Shown here: in pieces, positions 44,773-56,799 of the stretch | Layout: every line of letters starts with the position of its first letter | Position numbering within the stretch: position 1 is the stretch's first letter | NCBI RefSeq assembly: GCF_026210795.1 | Contig: NC_089437.1 | Location: 3,782,001 to 3,846,000, forward strand | DNA from: Rhizophagus irregularis | Taxonomy: Eukaryota; Glomeromycota; Glomeromycetes; Glomerales; Glomeraceae | DNA length: 64,000 nt | Reading direction: 5' to 3' | The notes under the pieces: model-generated | Told to the model about the DNA's origin: nothing | Database searches by the model: none | What the model saw: only the letters and a program-made list of their open reading frames with translations | Made by a program: the position numbers and the translations under genes

Positions 44773-47700
44773 ACGTGGAAAGTGATAACACAGATTCCGA
44801 CTCTCATCCTACACGGAATTCAGCCACTACCATGAGCGAAGAAGAAATCAGTATGTTGCAGGATTTCTGCATAAAAATGGAGAATATACGTTATAATCTT
44901 TGCAACGTATGTCAAGAGCGAATACCTTTATTAATGCTTGTCAAAGGGACATGTAAAAGGTGTTATTATGAAAAAAATACCGGGGGTACGCTGAAAAAGT
45001 TTTCTGGGGGTAATAATATGCATCCAGGTGACGTTCCCGACGAACTTAAAGGACTTAGTGAAATAAAAGAAATGCTTATTTCTCAGGTTTTCACTGTGAT
45101 GACAGTATACCGGCTGCGTGGTGGACAAAACGGCTATAGAGGACACGTGATTAATTTTCCTCAGGATATCCAGGGCTTTACGAAATAACTTCCGCGTGAT
45201 CCAAGATTCTGGATGTTTCTTGATTGTCGCCGCAATCATCAAACAATTCAATGCGTTCAGGATGCATCGTACGAAGGAGCAAAGTGTGCAAAGCACTATT
45301 ATAGTTAAAGGAAAACAATCCTTACTATGAAGACATAATAATTGACACAAATATTCTTCAATCCTTACCCGAGAATGATTCCATTTTCAACATGCTCCCA
45401 CAACTTCAAGATGATGAATCGGGAGAAGATGACGGTGATAACATTGAAGACGGAGAAGACGTATCAAGAACGTTTGTACCATTAATGCTCCCAACACAAC
45501 GAGAAGGTGAAGCCATAAACGCAACTCTCGATCAAATGCAAAATGACAATCCTCTGTCGCTATGGCCTGAGATCGAAGGCGTACCTATAAACGAATTCCA
45601 TACACCTGGTTACATGGTTAGAGCTTTCCCCACGCTTTATCTATATGGAAGAGCTGATCTTCGTTCAGCACGTGTTAAAGAAGTAAAGCCTGCCGAATAT
45701 TTCAGGCATCTTTTATGGTACAAAGATGGAAGATTCGCGCGATATCTACGATGGAGATATTTTGCGCTAAATTCATCTATGAGGTGGAGGGCATTACAAG
45801 AAGGTCAAATATACGTTAAGCAGAATCTAAAAGAAGAACAGATTAATGTATCGGATATACAAGAAATGATAGCTAACGGAGACAACAAAATAGCAGATCG
45901 CATAATGAGATATGGAGAAGGTTTAAGAGGAACCCGACAATTCTGGATAGCGAGAAGAAAGGAATTGTTAGATTTGATAAAACAAATAGGAGCAGACGGG
46001 CTAATATTTTTTACCTTTAGCGCTGCGGATATGCATTGGCCCAAATTACACAAACTGATGGAAAATAATGATCATAATGGAGATGAGGCTGAATCATCTA
46101 AACGTCGGCAACAGAACATAATTGATAATCTGCACATCGCAACGTGGTTTTTTAAACAAAGATTCGAAACATTCTTTAAGGATGTGTTGGTAAACCGATG
46201 GGAATTAGAGGATTATTGGTACTGATACGAATGGCAGCACAGGGGAAGTGTACATGTACACGGAATCGGAAAGAAAAAAAATGCACCTAAAATAGACTGG
46301 AGTGCAATGAAAGATAATGAGGATGTAATGAATAATGTAATTCAATATCTTGATTCGATAGTGACAACAATCAATCCAGATATGCATGCTCCGATACCAG
46401 AAAGACATCCATGTCAGAAGAGAGCAGAAGAAATAAACGATGATTTACAAGACTATGTTGAATTGATAAACAAATTACAAAGACATACTAAATGTAGTCC
46501 ATCATATTGTTTGCGTAGTAAACACGGACAACAGGTTTGTAAATTTGGATACCCAAAAGAGAGAAATGATCATTCGTTTATACGCGAGGATAATCATGAA
46601 CAACCTGAATTAGTGACATCAAGGAATGACCCATATCTAAACTCGCACAACAGGTTGCAATTGCAAGGTTGGCGAGCGAATGTTGATATCAAACCCGTCC
46701 TCACCATACACGCAGCCTTGCAATATATCTCTAAATACGCGAGCAAATCCGAACCCAAATCAGTAGCTTTCACAGAAATATTTAATCAAATTCTAAACAA
46801 AAGTAATTCGGACGATAATTCACTTGCATCAATCCAGAAACTCTTACTAAACAGTATTGCAGAAAGAGACATATCGGCACAAGAAACGTGTCACCTACTT
46901 CTCGGCATACCACTTTATCATTCTAGTCGACAGAACGTATTATTAAATCTTAATGAGGAGGCTCCAAGGTGCGTTCAAGGTACAGGAAGTAGGGAAAATG
47001 ACGAAGATACAATCATGGAGCGCGGACGAACAACAAGGTCACCCTTAAGAAAATATTGGGATCAGGATGATCAATTAGAAGATTTTTCACTATATAGGCT
47101 ATATCTAACCCACAAATACACAAACGGGAAGTGGGTAAAATGCAAAAAAGAAAACATAGTTAGAATATTGCCTCGTCCATCAGGATTGCGTAATGGAGAT
47201 CAATGGGCGGAATTCTGCCGTGTCAAAGTCATACTTCACGTTCCACACCGAAGCATCAAACAATTAAACGGAAACAGTGACATACCATAGTCAACAATTT
47301 ATGAACGACACATCAATATAACCAATTCCGATCCAATCGACTTGCTAGGACAAGCATTTGACGAAGAAGCAGAAATTAGTGAAGAAGAAAGTTATGATGA
47401 AATCGAAGAGGAGGAACATGAAGAATACCGTTATGATTGGATGCATTTAGCAGAGATGGGTCCAAACGTGCACATACAAAGGGACGCCGACCTGGGATCA
47501 CGAGATATGGACCGGAAACACAATTGGACCAATGATGCACAACAACAATATTCAGAGGAAGATATTGCAAATGCAAGCGAATTTGTGCGACAATCCGCAA
47601 GCAACAACAATAACATAATTAGTGGAAGGGATAATGTGATAGAGTATCAGAATTTGAACGAAAAGCAAAAAAAGTTTTTGAGAGAATTGAAAAACACTAC

Positions 47701-49014
47701 AACGATACCATTTTGGGGCAACATGTTGAGCCGTTAAGGATAATGATTATGGGAACTGCGGGAACCGGGAAATCATATCTCATAAAGGCAATACGAGAAC
47801 GACTTTTCACATTGGCAGGAAAAGACGCCAGTTCACCAGTGCTCGTGATCGCACCAACAGGAGTAGCCTCGTTTAATATCAACAGAGCGACCATTCATTC
47901 AACACTTTCTATACCGATAAAAAACAATAAGGACGAGTTAAGTGGCATCCGTCTAAAAAAATTACAAGAAAGAGTACAAGACGTAAGGTACTTCATAATT
48001 GATGAAAAAAGCATGGTAGGACGAAGGATGCTAGGATTTATCGACATGAGGCTAAGAGAAGCATTTTCGGAAAACAAAAACGAACCTTTCAGCGGACGAT
48101 CGGTAATCTTGTTTGGTGATTTTGGTCAACTTGCTCCAGTACTCGACGTACCTATGTTTGCAACTAACGCTAGATCGTCAAGCAACGTAATAGCAGTCTA
48201 CAGACAATTCAAAGAAGTGTACGAACTGGATATTATTCTACGGCAATCGGGTAATGATCAACAGGGATTTAGAGATATCCTTTTAAGATTACGAGATGGG
48301 GAAAGCACGTTAAACGATTGGAATATTCTCACAAGCAGGTTCGAAGAGAATCTAAATAGAGCTGAACGCGACAGATTTCAGGATGCCGTGTTTATACATA
48401 CAACATGGCCCGAAGTATATAAAGTCAACATCGAAATGCTCAGGAGATTGAATCGGCCAATAGCAAAAATCTGCGCAGTACATAGCGGTGGAAGAACAGC
48501 TAAACGCGCCAAATCAGACGTAGCAAAGGGACTTGAAGCGGAAATATTACTGGCGAAAGGCTGCCGTGTGATGCTAACTTCAAATATATGGACTGAAGCA
48601 GGGCTGGTAAACAGATCGATGGGAGTTGTAGAAGATATATTGTTCAAAGATCAGGGTCCACCAGCACTCCCTACTGCAGTGTTCATAAAATTCGAGAGAT
48701 ACGACGGACCAACTATAACTAGTCTGGAGGGTAAAGAAGTTGTTCCGATAGTACCTATCAAACGCAGCTGGGATGACAAAAATGGGCTGACGTATTCCAG
48801 AACTCAGTTACCAATATGTCTCGCATGGTCAATAACCGCGCATAAAAGTCAAGGTCTGACATTGGATAAAGTTAATATTGATATTGGTGTCAAGGAGTTT
48901 GCAGCAGGGTTAACGTTCGTAGTGTTATCACGAGTTCAGACTCTAAATGATTTATGTCTTAAACAGTTCAGTTTTGATAGGCTTCAGCGTATAAAAGAAG
49001 GTATAAGACTTTAA
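44773..49014 (+). pseudogene. Helitron RepHel protein, main part: Rep (HUH) and PIF1-like helicase
   Basis: A Cys-rich finger (CNVCQERIPL, CKRCYYEK) and GYRGHVINFPQDIQGF (about 45135-45180) lead into the Helitron-like N domain (LPQLQDDESGEDDGD, FHTPGYMVRAFPTLY, LIFFTFSAADMHWPKLH). The HUH motif HVHGIG lies at 46253-46270 and the tyrosine motif QYISKYASK at about 46720-46745. A PIF1-like helicase follows with Walker A GTAGTGKSYL, FIIDEKSMVGRRM, FGDFGQLAPV and a C-terminal AWSITAHKSQGLTLDKV. Breaks: a stop near 45186, a frame change at 45190-45300, TGA at 46223-46225, where the family normally has Arg (CGA), just before the HUH motif, TAG at 47288-47290, and a frame change near 47700. The Helitron nicks and unwinds its own strand with this protein; this copy is dead but recent. 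Confidence 0.9.
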
Positions 49015-49477
49015 GAAAGGAAAAAGGAAGAGGAAAGGTTGCGTTTATTTATACAATAATTTATACAATAACACGAAAAAAATCAAAAGAATTTCTAACA
49101 CAATAACACGAAAAAAAAACAAAACAAAAAATAATTTTTTATTTCAGTATGCTTTATTTTGTATTGTTAGAATTATACAAATACGTTTATTTTTTAAAAC
49201 AATAAATATAATAAAATAATCTATTTACAAAGAAATAAAATTAATAAAAAGTGGAACGAAAAACTGGTACAACTGATAAAATTTTTTTTTTCTAAATTCT
49301 ATTTTTTGTTTGAAAGTATACAGGTTAAAAAGTGTACAGGTTAAAATAAATAGATCAACACATGCTCAATTAACCGATCGTGTAATATAAGAACCAATAA
49401 GAACCAATTAAACGTCAACTCACAGATCAAGCAGACAGACAACGGGATATATTGTACCACTGTGGCTAGAACATATA
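49015..49477. other. Helitron 3' non-coding region
   Basis: AT-rich sequence between the RepHel stop and the 3' hairpin. No ORF. Confidence 0.5.
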
Positions 49478-49934
49478 TAGTCCTTCGCTACGCTCCGGAC
49501 TAATAAAGATTATAAAAATTGAATCACTGGATGCGAAGTTCGTTAACTTTGAATTTAATATTATTGTTTACTATAAAATCATATGACTATGACATAATTT
49601 CAACTATTTCGACTTTTGGAGAGCTCAAGTCGAAATCATTTCAACCATTTCGATCATTTCAAAGGTCAAAATTAACTAATTTCAGTTTCATGTATAATGT
49701 CAGGTGCATATTAGATGAACTTATAACAAATATAGTAAAATATCAGCATACCTGAATATTACCAGACTTAAAGCTCTGAACGAGTCGAGTCAAGTCAAGT
49801 CAAGTTAAAATTATATAAAATATACACTCGATTCTATTTGAGTCGAGTTGGCCCATCAAACTGAATCGAGTCGAGTCGAATTAAATCACGTAATTTTATT
49901 AGACTATGCTGATCATTTCCTTTTTTTAGAGATA

Positions 49935-52520
49935 TGGTGCGTCTCATCTATAAACCACAAAGTCCGAAATTTCAAAAACATAGATTTCACGTGACTTAGC
50001 GTGATATCATGTGACTTCGTCATATGATTACGAATCGAGTTTCAAAACAAATTGCAATCGCGCAGTTTATTCAACTTTATTTAACTCAACTAAAACATAA
50101 TCTGGAATACAACGGTGGGATTTATACTTTTTGGCTGCATATTCAGCCAATTTACCTGTTATTCCATTTCTATATAAATCTATATAACACCACGCCTTTC
50201 TTGCAAATTTTCTTATCATAATCGTATCGACAGACTCTAAAGCTACAGGAACAACACGTTGCAAGCTTGACCACGAATAGTCACAGTTTTCGCGAGCATA
50301 TCTTTTCGCTGCCCCCCAATATCTCTCAATAAAGTTAAGTTCACAATGGAACTTTGGGTAGAAAATGCACAAGTGCCCAGCTTCTAGTATTGCTTCCTCT
50401 AACGCACTTTTTTGTGCCAAAAAATCAGGTTGCAATGAAATAATCTGGCGTGCACAACTATCAATCCGTGTTATATCATCCACCTTATCTTTACACAACT
50501 GACAGTCAGCATTAAGGCCATTTTTCTATAAGCCACGTTCAATTAAAACTTGTTTCATCCCTTTGGGTTCCCCATTTTCGTTTACCATTGATTGGTACTG
50601 ATTGTTTAATCCAAAAACCGTGTTCCTCATTTTTGGCTGTTTTCCGCCCGGTTTTAAGTTCATTTTACTGGCTACAAGAGCATCATGCCTAAATGCTGCG
50701 TGGTTCGAACTATTATCAAATGCAAACAATCCAATACAATTAGGAAAAAGAGTTTCGAAAATAGGGATTGCTTTTGTCTTTACTTGATCGATTAGGTGTT
50801 CACTTGTCCAATATCCTTCTCGATCTTTGCCTGGCTGAAGATAAGTGCGTGCTTCTTGAGGTATGGAAGAGTTTTCTTGATGCTGTTGTGCATTTAATTT
50901 AAGACGGCCACATTCTTCTGACAAAAATTCGCTAACCATTATCGAACGTCTATTTCCCTTTTTACGCAATGGCAATTCTCCTATTTTTGTCCATACATCT
51001 CGTTTCCCATTATTAGAGTAAAATATACACTCATCATGTGTTACAAGGATTATCTCTTTATTATTAGATTCTAACATTGGTGGTATTCGTTCCATAGTTT
51101 CACCTTCATACTTTGCCATGTACCTTTCATAACTATAAATTTTATCCAGAAATAACTTTCGATATTCAACAACATCAGGACGTTCATGACCATCATAGTA
51201 TGTACCTTAATATAAATAATGTGTGATTGTTTTTTTTGTATAATACTGTATTAACGAATTCTTACCTTGTTTTTGTGATTGAAAGCTATAGCCAAGTACA
51301 TTTAACCATCGAGTTGCAGTTGCTTTGGCGATAGTTTTCTTTTTCGTTATTCCAGAATTAATGAGCAATTTTTGCTCAACAAATTCCTTAAACTTCAATG
51401 GGGTGGTTGTTCCGCCTTGAGATCGAATCCATGTGTGACATTTCACTACTATATCCTCATCATCTATTAATCGTATTGTTTTTTGATGTTTTCCTTGACG
51501 ACTCATTGGAAGGTGATTATTCTGAAGCCAAAAATTCACCCAATATTGAATTGATCTTGCTCTGTTTGGTGCACAATCTATAAAAATCAACTGCGCAGCT
51601 TCTTTGCTAGCTTTCATCTTCCCCTTTCCATTTTCATCTAATCTCTTTAAATACTTATATATTGCGCGTTTTTTATTATATTCAGTTACTGTTAAAATCT
51701 TTTGCTGTTCTCCAAGTTCAGTCTTTAGATTTTTGATTCTTTCATCTATATTGAGTTGATTCTGTTCCTCTTCATCCAAATCATCCAAAACTTCTACAAA
51801 ATCATCCGGAATTGTCTGATTTCTATTCATGAAAGTTGAAATTTTCATGGTTCTTTTTGCAGCTTTTGTAAAGGAACCACTTGGTCCATACTTGTCAAAA
51901 TATGTTGATTTTTTTATTTTTCCGGTAAGATATGGTCCACGTTTTTTTTGTTCCAAGTGTGTGTTATCTGACCAAGTCAACTCAAGAGCTTTTTTTTCGT
52001 TTAATAAACTAACTTCATCATCATCCCACCCACTATCATTTTCGTCTCCCCATTCATCCAATTCATCAGATATCCTTGATTTTTTTGTAAACGTTCCATA
52101 GTTGTTTCTTTCTTGCTCTTTAGCCTTGGATTTTCGCTTTGATGGACGAGTCATTGATTAATGTGTGGGAAATTAATTGAAATCGGTAATTTTCATATGA
52201 AATTCACGTAACATTAGGTTGGATATATCCTGATCTTGTAACGATATATTCCGATCTATGAAATTCACATGATGATATATCCCCGATTTCAGTCCGAAAT
52301 TTTCCTTTTTTCATATAGATCATATAAATTATTCTTGAACTTTCGAACTTAATAAAATTAAATTTTTCTAATAAATCTTAAAAAGTAAACCGTTAGAAAT
52401 GTTTAGCTTATGCTATTATATTATTTTATTGGTTTCAATTTGTATTTTATTACTTAATACCTGACTTATAAAAATTTAAAGTCACATGATATTTTTGTGG
52501 TTTATAGGTGAGACGCACCA
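49935..52520 (-). mobile_element. IS630/Tc1/mariner-like transposon with TA duplication
   Basis: 2586 bp. Terminal inverted repeats of 28 bp (left TGGTGCGTCTCATCTATAAA; 26 of 28 positions match the inverted right end) flanked by TA (49933-49934, 52521-52522). It encodes one two-exon transposase on the minus strand. High TIR identity and a nearly open gene suggest recent activity. Confidence 0.9.
50067..52154 (-). pseudogene. DDE transposase, 675 codons, one in-frame stop
   Basis: Exon 1 52154-51266, exon 2 51205-50067; the 60-bp intron (GTAAGA ... TTAAG) splits a Gly codon and phases match. The N-terminus MTRPSKRKSKAKEQERNNYG is basic, followed by an acidic part and a long helical region ending in an HTH-like segment (KTIAKATATRWLNVLGYSF). 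The core has VTHDECIFYSNNGK (first Asp), GLFAFDNSSNHAAF (second Asp) and FHCELNFIERYWGAAKRYAR (Glu in the same setting as LN.IE..W of Tc1). The second Asp and the Glu are about 130 residues apart, far more than the usual 34-39, with an inserted CQLC...C segment that may bind zinc. The only break is TAG at 50526-50528, where Trp (TGG) would fit. The family is common in basidiomycetes and Rhizophagus. Confidence 0.85.
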
Positions 52521-52747
52521 TAGCCATTTCACAAAATTCCATTTTTGTAATTTTCAAAATTTTTTCGTCTCAGATTTTGTGTAATATAATTTCCAAAAAA
52601 GGAAATTCCATAAATTTGGCCGGAATTATATTTAATTCGGCTTAACTCGACTCGAATCGATTTGATTTGATTGTAATTTTCAACTTGACTTGACTTGACT
52701 CGACTCGACCAACTCGCGAGTCAACTTGACTCATTTCGGAGCACTAA

Positions 52748-53984
52748 CTAGACTGATAAATCTATAATATTCTTCTGATATAAGTACGTTTTATATAATT
52801 AATAATATATAATTTTTTGATAATTTTTTATACAATTATAAATAATTTAATAAATAAAATTCATTTAATAATAATATTTATTTAATAATAATATTTATTT
52901 TTTATTATCTTTGATAAAATAATTAATTTTAAATATTAAATATCATTATCTAATGGTTATTAAATTAATTGGAAAAATTGCATGATTTTCAATGAATAAA
53001 ATTGACTTATTTTCTATGTACTTCACTGAGAATAATATTGAAAATAAAATTTATTTAAAATGATAGGAAAATGAAATTGCTCACGCTGGTGTATTATGAA
53101 ATGACTTGAAATTATTTTCTATGTATAATTAATCATCATACCACCTCTTTCTTCCAATTTTTACATTCTGAATACTTTTCCCTATCATATCAGCAATTCA
53201 GCATATCGTAAAACATTTCAAATTTATGGATAAAATTTAATAAATAGAATGTAAAATTATTTCTTATTTTTATATTTAACTTACTATACTAGATCTTCAC
53301 CACTTATCATATACATGAAGTATGTGATTTGTATTTTCATTATGTATCAGGCGAATATTTCTATTTTTTTCCTCTTGTACTTTCTTAGTATCTGATTCAG
53401 AAATTCATTCGAGTGATATCCTGAGTTATCAATAATTGCCTTTAAGCTTTCAACCCAATCGTCCAATAATACTGAAGGTTGCAAATCTATGAGTTTCTGA
53501 TCCTTAATATTTACCATGTGCCAAAATCTTTGCCATTTTTCTTTTTTTTTTATAATAAATTATTATAAAAATATTGTATATTAACATTTTAGCATATTTA
53601 AATTAATGAATAAATATTATAAATCTATAATAAAATACAACTTATATCTTTTCTCCTATTGTTTATTCCTGTTCTTTATTTGTTCATCTTTGATTTTAAT
53701 AGATCCAACAAGGTAGTATATGCATCTCTTCGATGTTAATAGAGATTTTGCAGAACCTTTTTTAACTCTATATCAGTATATTAAAACTGTTCTTCCAATG
53801 TCTTTTTTATAGCCAGTAAAATATTTTGTGATACAGTTCTATCTATTTTGGTTTAGCATTTTGTATGATCAATAAACAGAATGTCATCAAAACCCTTTAA
53901 GATTTGGAGACCTCATCCTAAGAGGATAAAATTTAAATAAATAAATTAATAAAATTAATATAACAAATAATTCAAACTTAAAAC
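52748..53984. other. AT-rich stretch with a short coding-like remnant
   Basis: Mostly featureless. On the minus strand at about 53360-53530 a frame reads NIKDQKLIDLQPSVLLDDWV with ESLKAIIDNSGYHSNEFLNQ, which looks like a protein remnant but was not assigned to a family. Confidence 0.35.
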
Positions 53985-55432
53985 ACAGGTCGAAAAGTGA
54001 AAAATCAGGCATCAATCAGTTACCAATTGGTCACCAATCAGGTAGCTAATTGGTGACTGATTGGCATTTTCGCCAAATATCGTTACCAATCAGGCAGTTT
54101 GCTAACTTTTGATCCAGTGATCAGAAAAAAATAAAATATAGCTCATTGGAATCGTCTTAACAAGACGAATCTAATGGTAGTAAAATTGCATTTCTAGGAT
54201 TAATACTTGATGAGAAATTAAGTGAAATATAAAAATAAAAATATCTTATTTGTATTTTATTTAATTTTTTATTAACTATTAATCCTATGAATACAATTTT
54301 ACTACCATTAGATTCATCTTGTTGAGATGATTCTAATGAGCTATATTTCATCCTTTTCTGATCACTGGATCAAAGTTAGCAAACTGCCTGATTAGTGATA
54401 GTATTTGGTGAAAATGTCAATTAGTTAGTAGTCTGAACCAGTGATCTGTTGATCTGTACAGGTCCTATCTGGTTGAAAAATTTCTTAACTGGTTTAAAAT
54501 CTGTATCTGCCTGTAACATAACTGAATATGCAATTGCAGTTAAAAACAGATAGTATAATTAATTTAAAAGCTTAAATTTTGACATTTTTTCGATGATAAA
54601 TTGACAAATATAATTTTTTTATTTATATTTTATTGCACAGTCATCAGCATGTAGTGTAATCCTTTCATTTTATTTTATTTAATAAAGAAGGATTTTAATA
54701 ATATAAATTAGTCCAACCATAACGAACCTTCTTTTTTTCTTCATTTTGTAAAGGTTTAGTGCTACTTTCTTTTTCTTCTGTTTTAACAAATAATTCTAAA
54801 TATTTAGTAGGTTCAAAAGTAGTACCTTTAGTAATTGAAATACCTTGCTTCCTTTTTTAGTAATAACTTTTCACTTGATTTTCAACCGGTTATTAGTTAT
54901 TTGAATATAGTTGAAAACATTTTGTCACAAAAAACACCAGAGAAATAAGAAAAATTAGAAATGAAAAAATATCTGCCAGATATTCACTGAATATCCGCTA
55001 ATCCAGTAAAACCTATCTGTTTAGCAAACTTTCAATCCAGTTAAATGGATATATCTGGAGGATCACTGGATTGCGGATCACTGGTTCAGACCAGGAATTG
55101 GAAAACTTCTAATAGGATTACTGCCAAATATGATTCGAGACTATAATTAATTTTCAAAAAGGTTACCGCCAAATTAATTAGTAAAAGTCATGTATTGGTT
55201 CGCAACAATAAGTGAAAATCTTTCCTTTCTTGGCCCTATTACTAAACAGCAAAATAATCATATTATGGTTCGCACTCCTATTTTTTTTGATTTTTTGGCA
55301 ATAATCTTTATATATAGTTTTCCAGGTCCTTTCAGATCATTACAATCAGTCACCAATTGGTCACCAATCAGCTACCTGATTGATGACCGATTGGTGACTG
55401 ATTGATGCCTGATTTTTCACTTTTTGACCTGT
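53985..55432. mobile_element. Multi-level foldback element (ACAGGTCGAAAAGTG ends)
   Basis: Outer ends ACAGGTCGAAAAGTG / CACTTTTTGACCTGT with arms rich in CAATCAGTTACC/CAATTGGTCACC-type words in both orientations (53985-54070, 55345-55432). Inside, 54085-54200 and 54295-54420 form a second inverted pair (GCAGTTTGCTAACTTTTGAT and its inverse). A third pair, GTCTGAACCAGTGATC at 54432 and its inverse near 55070-55086, encloses 54448-55070. Within the third level a minus-strand fragment (about 54725-54865) reads KQGISITKGTTFEPTKYLEL, a possible captured or transposase fragment. No clean target duplication. Confidence 0.6.
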
Positions 55433-56780
55433 AAAATTGGCTTATTAAAAAGTAACATTATATGGGCTGATTTGTCTACCTTTAATTAAAATATTAATTT
55501 TATTACATTCTTATTATACAAAATACTATATAATATACAGTAAATTGGAAATAAGTATTAAAAAATTTTTATTTAATGTTATTATACTATAATTTGGTAA
55601 ATATTTCTTTTAAATTAATATAATTCTTAGCACTTACTATATATATTAAAAATTTGTATCTCAATTTAAAACGTAAATATCTCTAGATCTAGTGATCCAA
55701 TCGGAAAGTTCTTTTTTCGTTCATATAGACCAGATCAAAGGCTTTCCAAAGAGCCTAAATTTATAAAAATGGATCAGTGAATCCCAAGATATTTGCATTT
55801 AAGCATGTTAAAAAGTTCATACCTCAACTTTAAACGTAAATATCTCTGGATCTAATGATTCAATCGGTGAGCTCTTTTTTCGCCTATAAAGTTCAGAACA
55901 AGGGCTTTCCAACGAGCCTAAAATTATAGAAAACGGATCAGTGAATCTTGATATATTTGCATTTAAAGATGGTAATACAAACTCTAATATAAAATAATTA
56001 TTTTTATTGTTTGAAAATATCTATTATAAATATAATCTTTTTATTATACTTTTATAAACATTTATAGCTACTAAGGCTATATAAATTTTTATTTTACTTT
56101 ATATTTTATTAAAATATACTTACTTTTTAATAATATATGTTAAAAATTCCATATATATGAGAAATGGGTTTTTTATTAGTGAAATGAGTTTTTTTACAGC
56201 TCTTACATTTAATAATTTAAGTTTCACAAATGTAAATTTTTGTTCAACTTATTATTTAATCAAGTAATCATCAATCAGATGATTTTTTGGTATTACAAAA
56301 CAATTTTGAGTAACAAAAATTGTGAAAATCAATCAATAACTCTTTTAATGCAGAGTAAACAAATCAGCCCATATGTAAAGATTCAAATCACCAATACACA
56401 AAAACACTATATAAATGTTGCCAAATAAATGAAAGACAGAAAGATACAATTTAAATATATTACCTGAAAAACCTTTTTATATTCATGATTCATTAGCTTT
56501 AAATGTTTTCTGATATTTGGATATCTGACTTAAAGGTATGCTTTAGTGAAATCTGTTCAATCTGTCGTCCATTTTTTGACTGGATCGGATGATCCAGATT
56601 AAGAACAAATAAACGGATTTTGGAAAATCCAAATGGATCTGTTGGATAATACCGGATTGATTGGATGTTACACAGATGATCAGATTGACTGGATTGATCA
56701 GATAATCTGGTCAAATCTGGTATTTTTTTTTGCTTTTTTTTTTAAAAAAAAAAAATATAAAAATATAAAAAAAAATATAA
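55433..56780. other. Non-coding, contains a two-copy ~155-bp tandem repeat
   Basis: Copies at about 55660-55815 and 55820-55975 share AACGTAAATATCTCT, GATCTA(G/A)TGAT.CAATCGG, GCTTTCCAA(A/C)GAGCCTAAA and GGATCAGTGAATC in that order. 56510-56720 holds GGATC/GGATTG-rich words. No gene recognised. Confidence 0.6.
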
Positions 56781-56799
56781 AAATATAGAAAGAGCGTCT

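Larger units (their letters stand above)
35306..49503 (+). mobile_element. Helitron, interrupted by a Ty3/gypsy retrotransposon
   Basis: Left start CTAGGGAAACGG, right end in CTAA after a short hairpin (stem TAGTCC/GGACTA, 49478-49502). The flanks rejoin as AACTGTA|TAAAGATT, which matches the uninterrupted sister repeat at 35109-35122 (one or two substitutions), so insertion was between A and T without target duplication, as Helitrons do. An 11-bp word TAGTCCGGAGC (35330-35340) recurs inverted inside the 3' hairpin (49492-49502). Without the retrotransposon the element is about 5.6 kb. The 5' end is not the textbook TC, so a Helitron2/Helentron-like subtype is possible. Confidence 0.78.
34887..49754. 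mobile_element. Foldback element split by a Helitron (outermost level of a three-level nest)
   Basis: The left part (34887-35305) and right part (49504-49754) together make about 670 bp. The ends are inverted (CAGGTAT ... ATACCTG). Inner words are also inverted: AAGTCGAAAT and ATAGTCATGTGATTTT on the left, AAAATCATATGACTAT and ATTTCGACTT on the right. Two tandem units of about 190 bp start near 35017 and 35209; the second is the one cut by the Helitron and continues at 49504. No coding sequence of its own. Confidence 0.65.
49776..52747. mobile_element. GAGTC-rich foldback element split by a Tc1/mariner-like transposon
   Basis: Left arm 49776-49932 contains GAGTCGAGTCAAGTCAAGTC and TTTGAGTCGAGTTGG. 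The right arm 52523-52747 holds the inverse set (CTTGACTTGACTTGACTCG, TAACTCGACTCGAATCG). Ends AAAGCTCTGAACGAG and the inverse of GTGCTCCGAAATGAG are related. Without the insertion it would be about 385 bp. Its ends resemble those of the element at 57267-58677 (CTAAAGTTCTGCATGAGCC), in which GAGCC replaces GAGTC. Confidence 0.6.

Noticed and set aside
50602-52101. Plus-strand ORFs opposite the Tc1/mariner-like transposase
   Set aside because: Shadows of the minus-strand gene, whose catalytic motifs and intron phase are clear.
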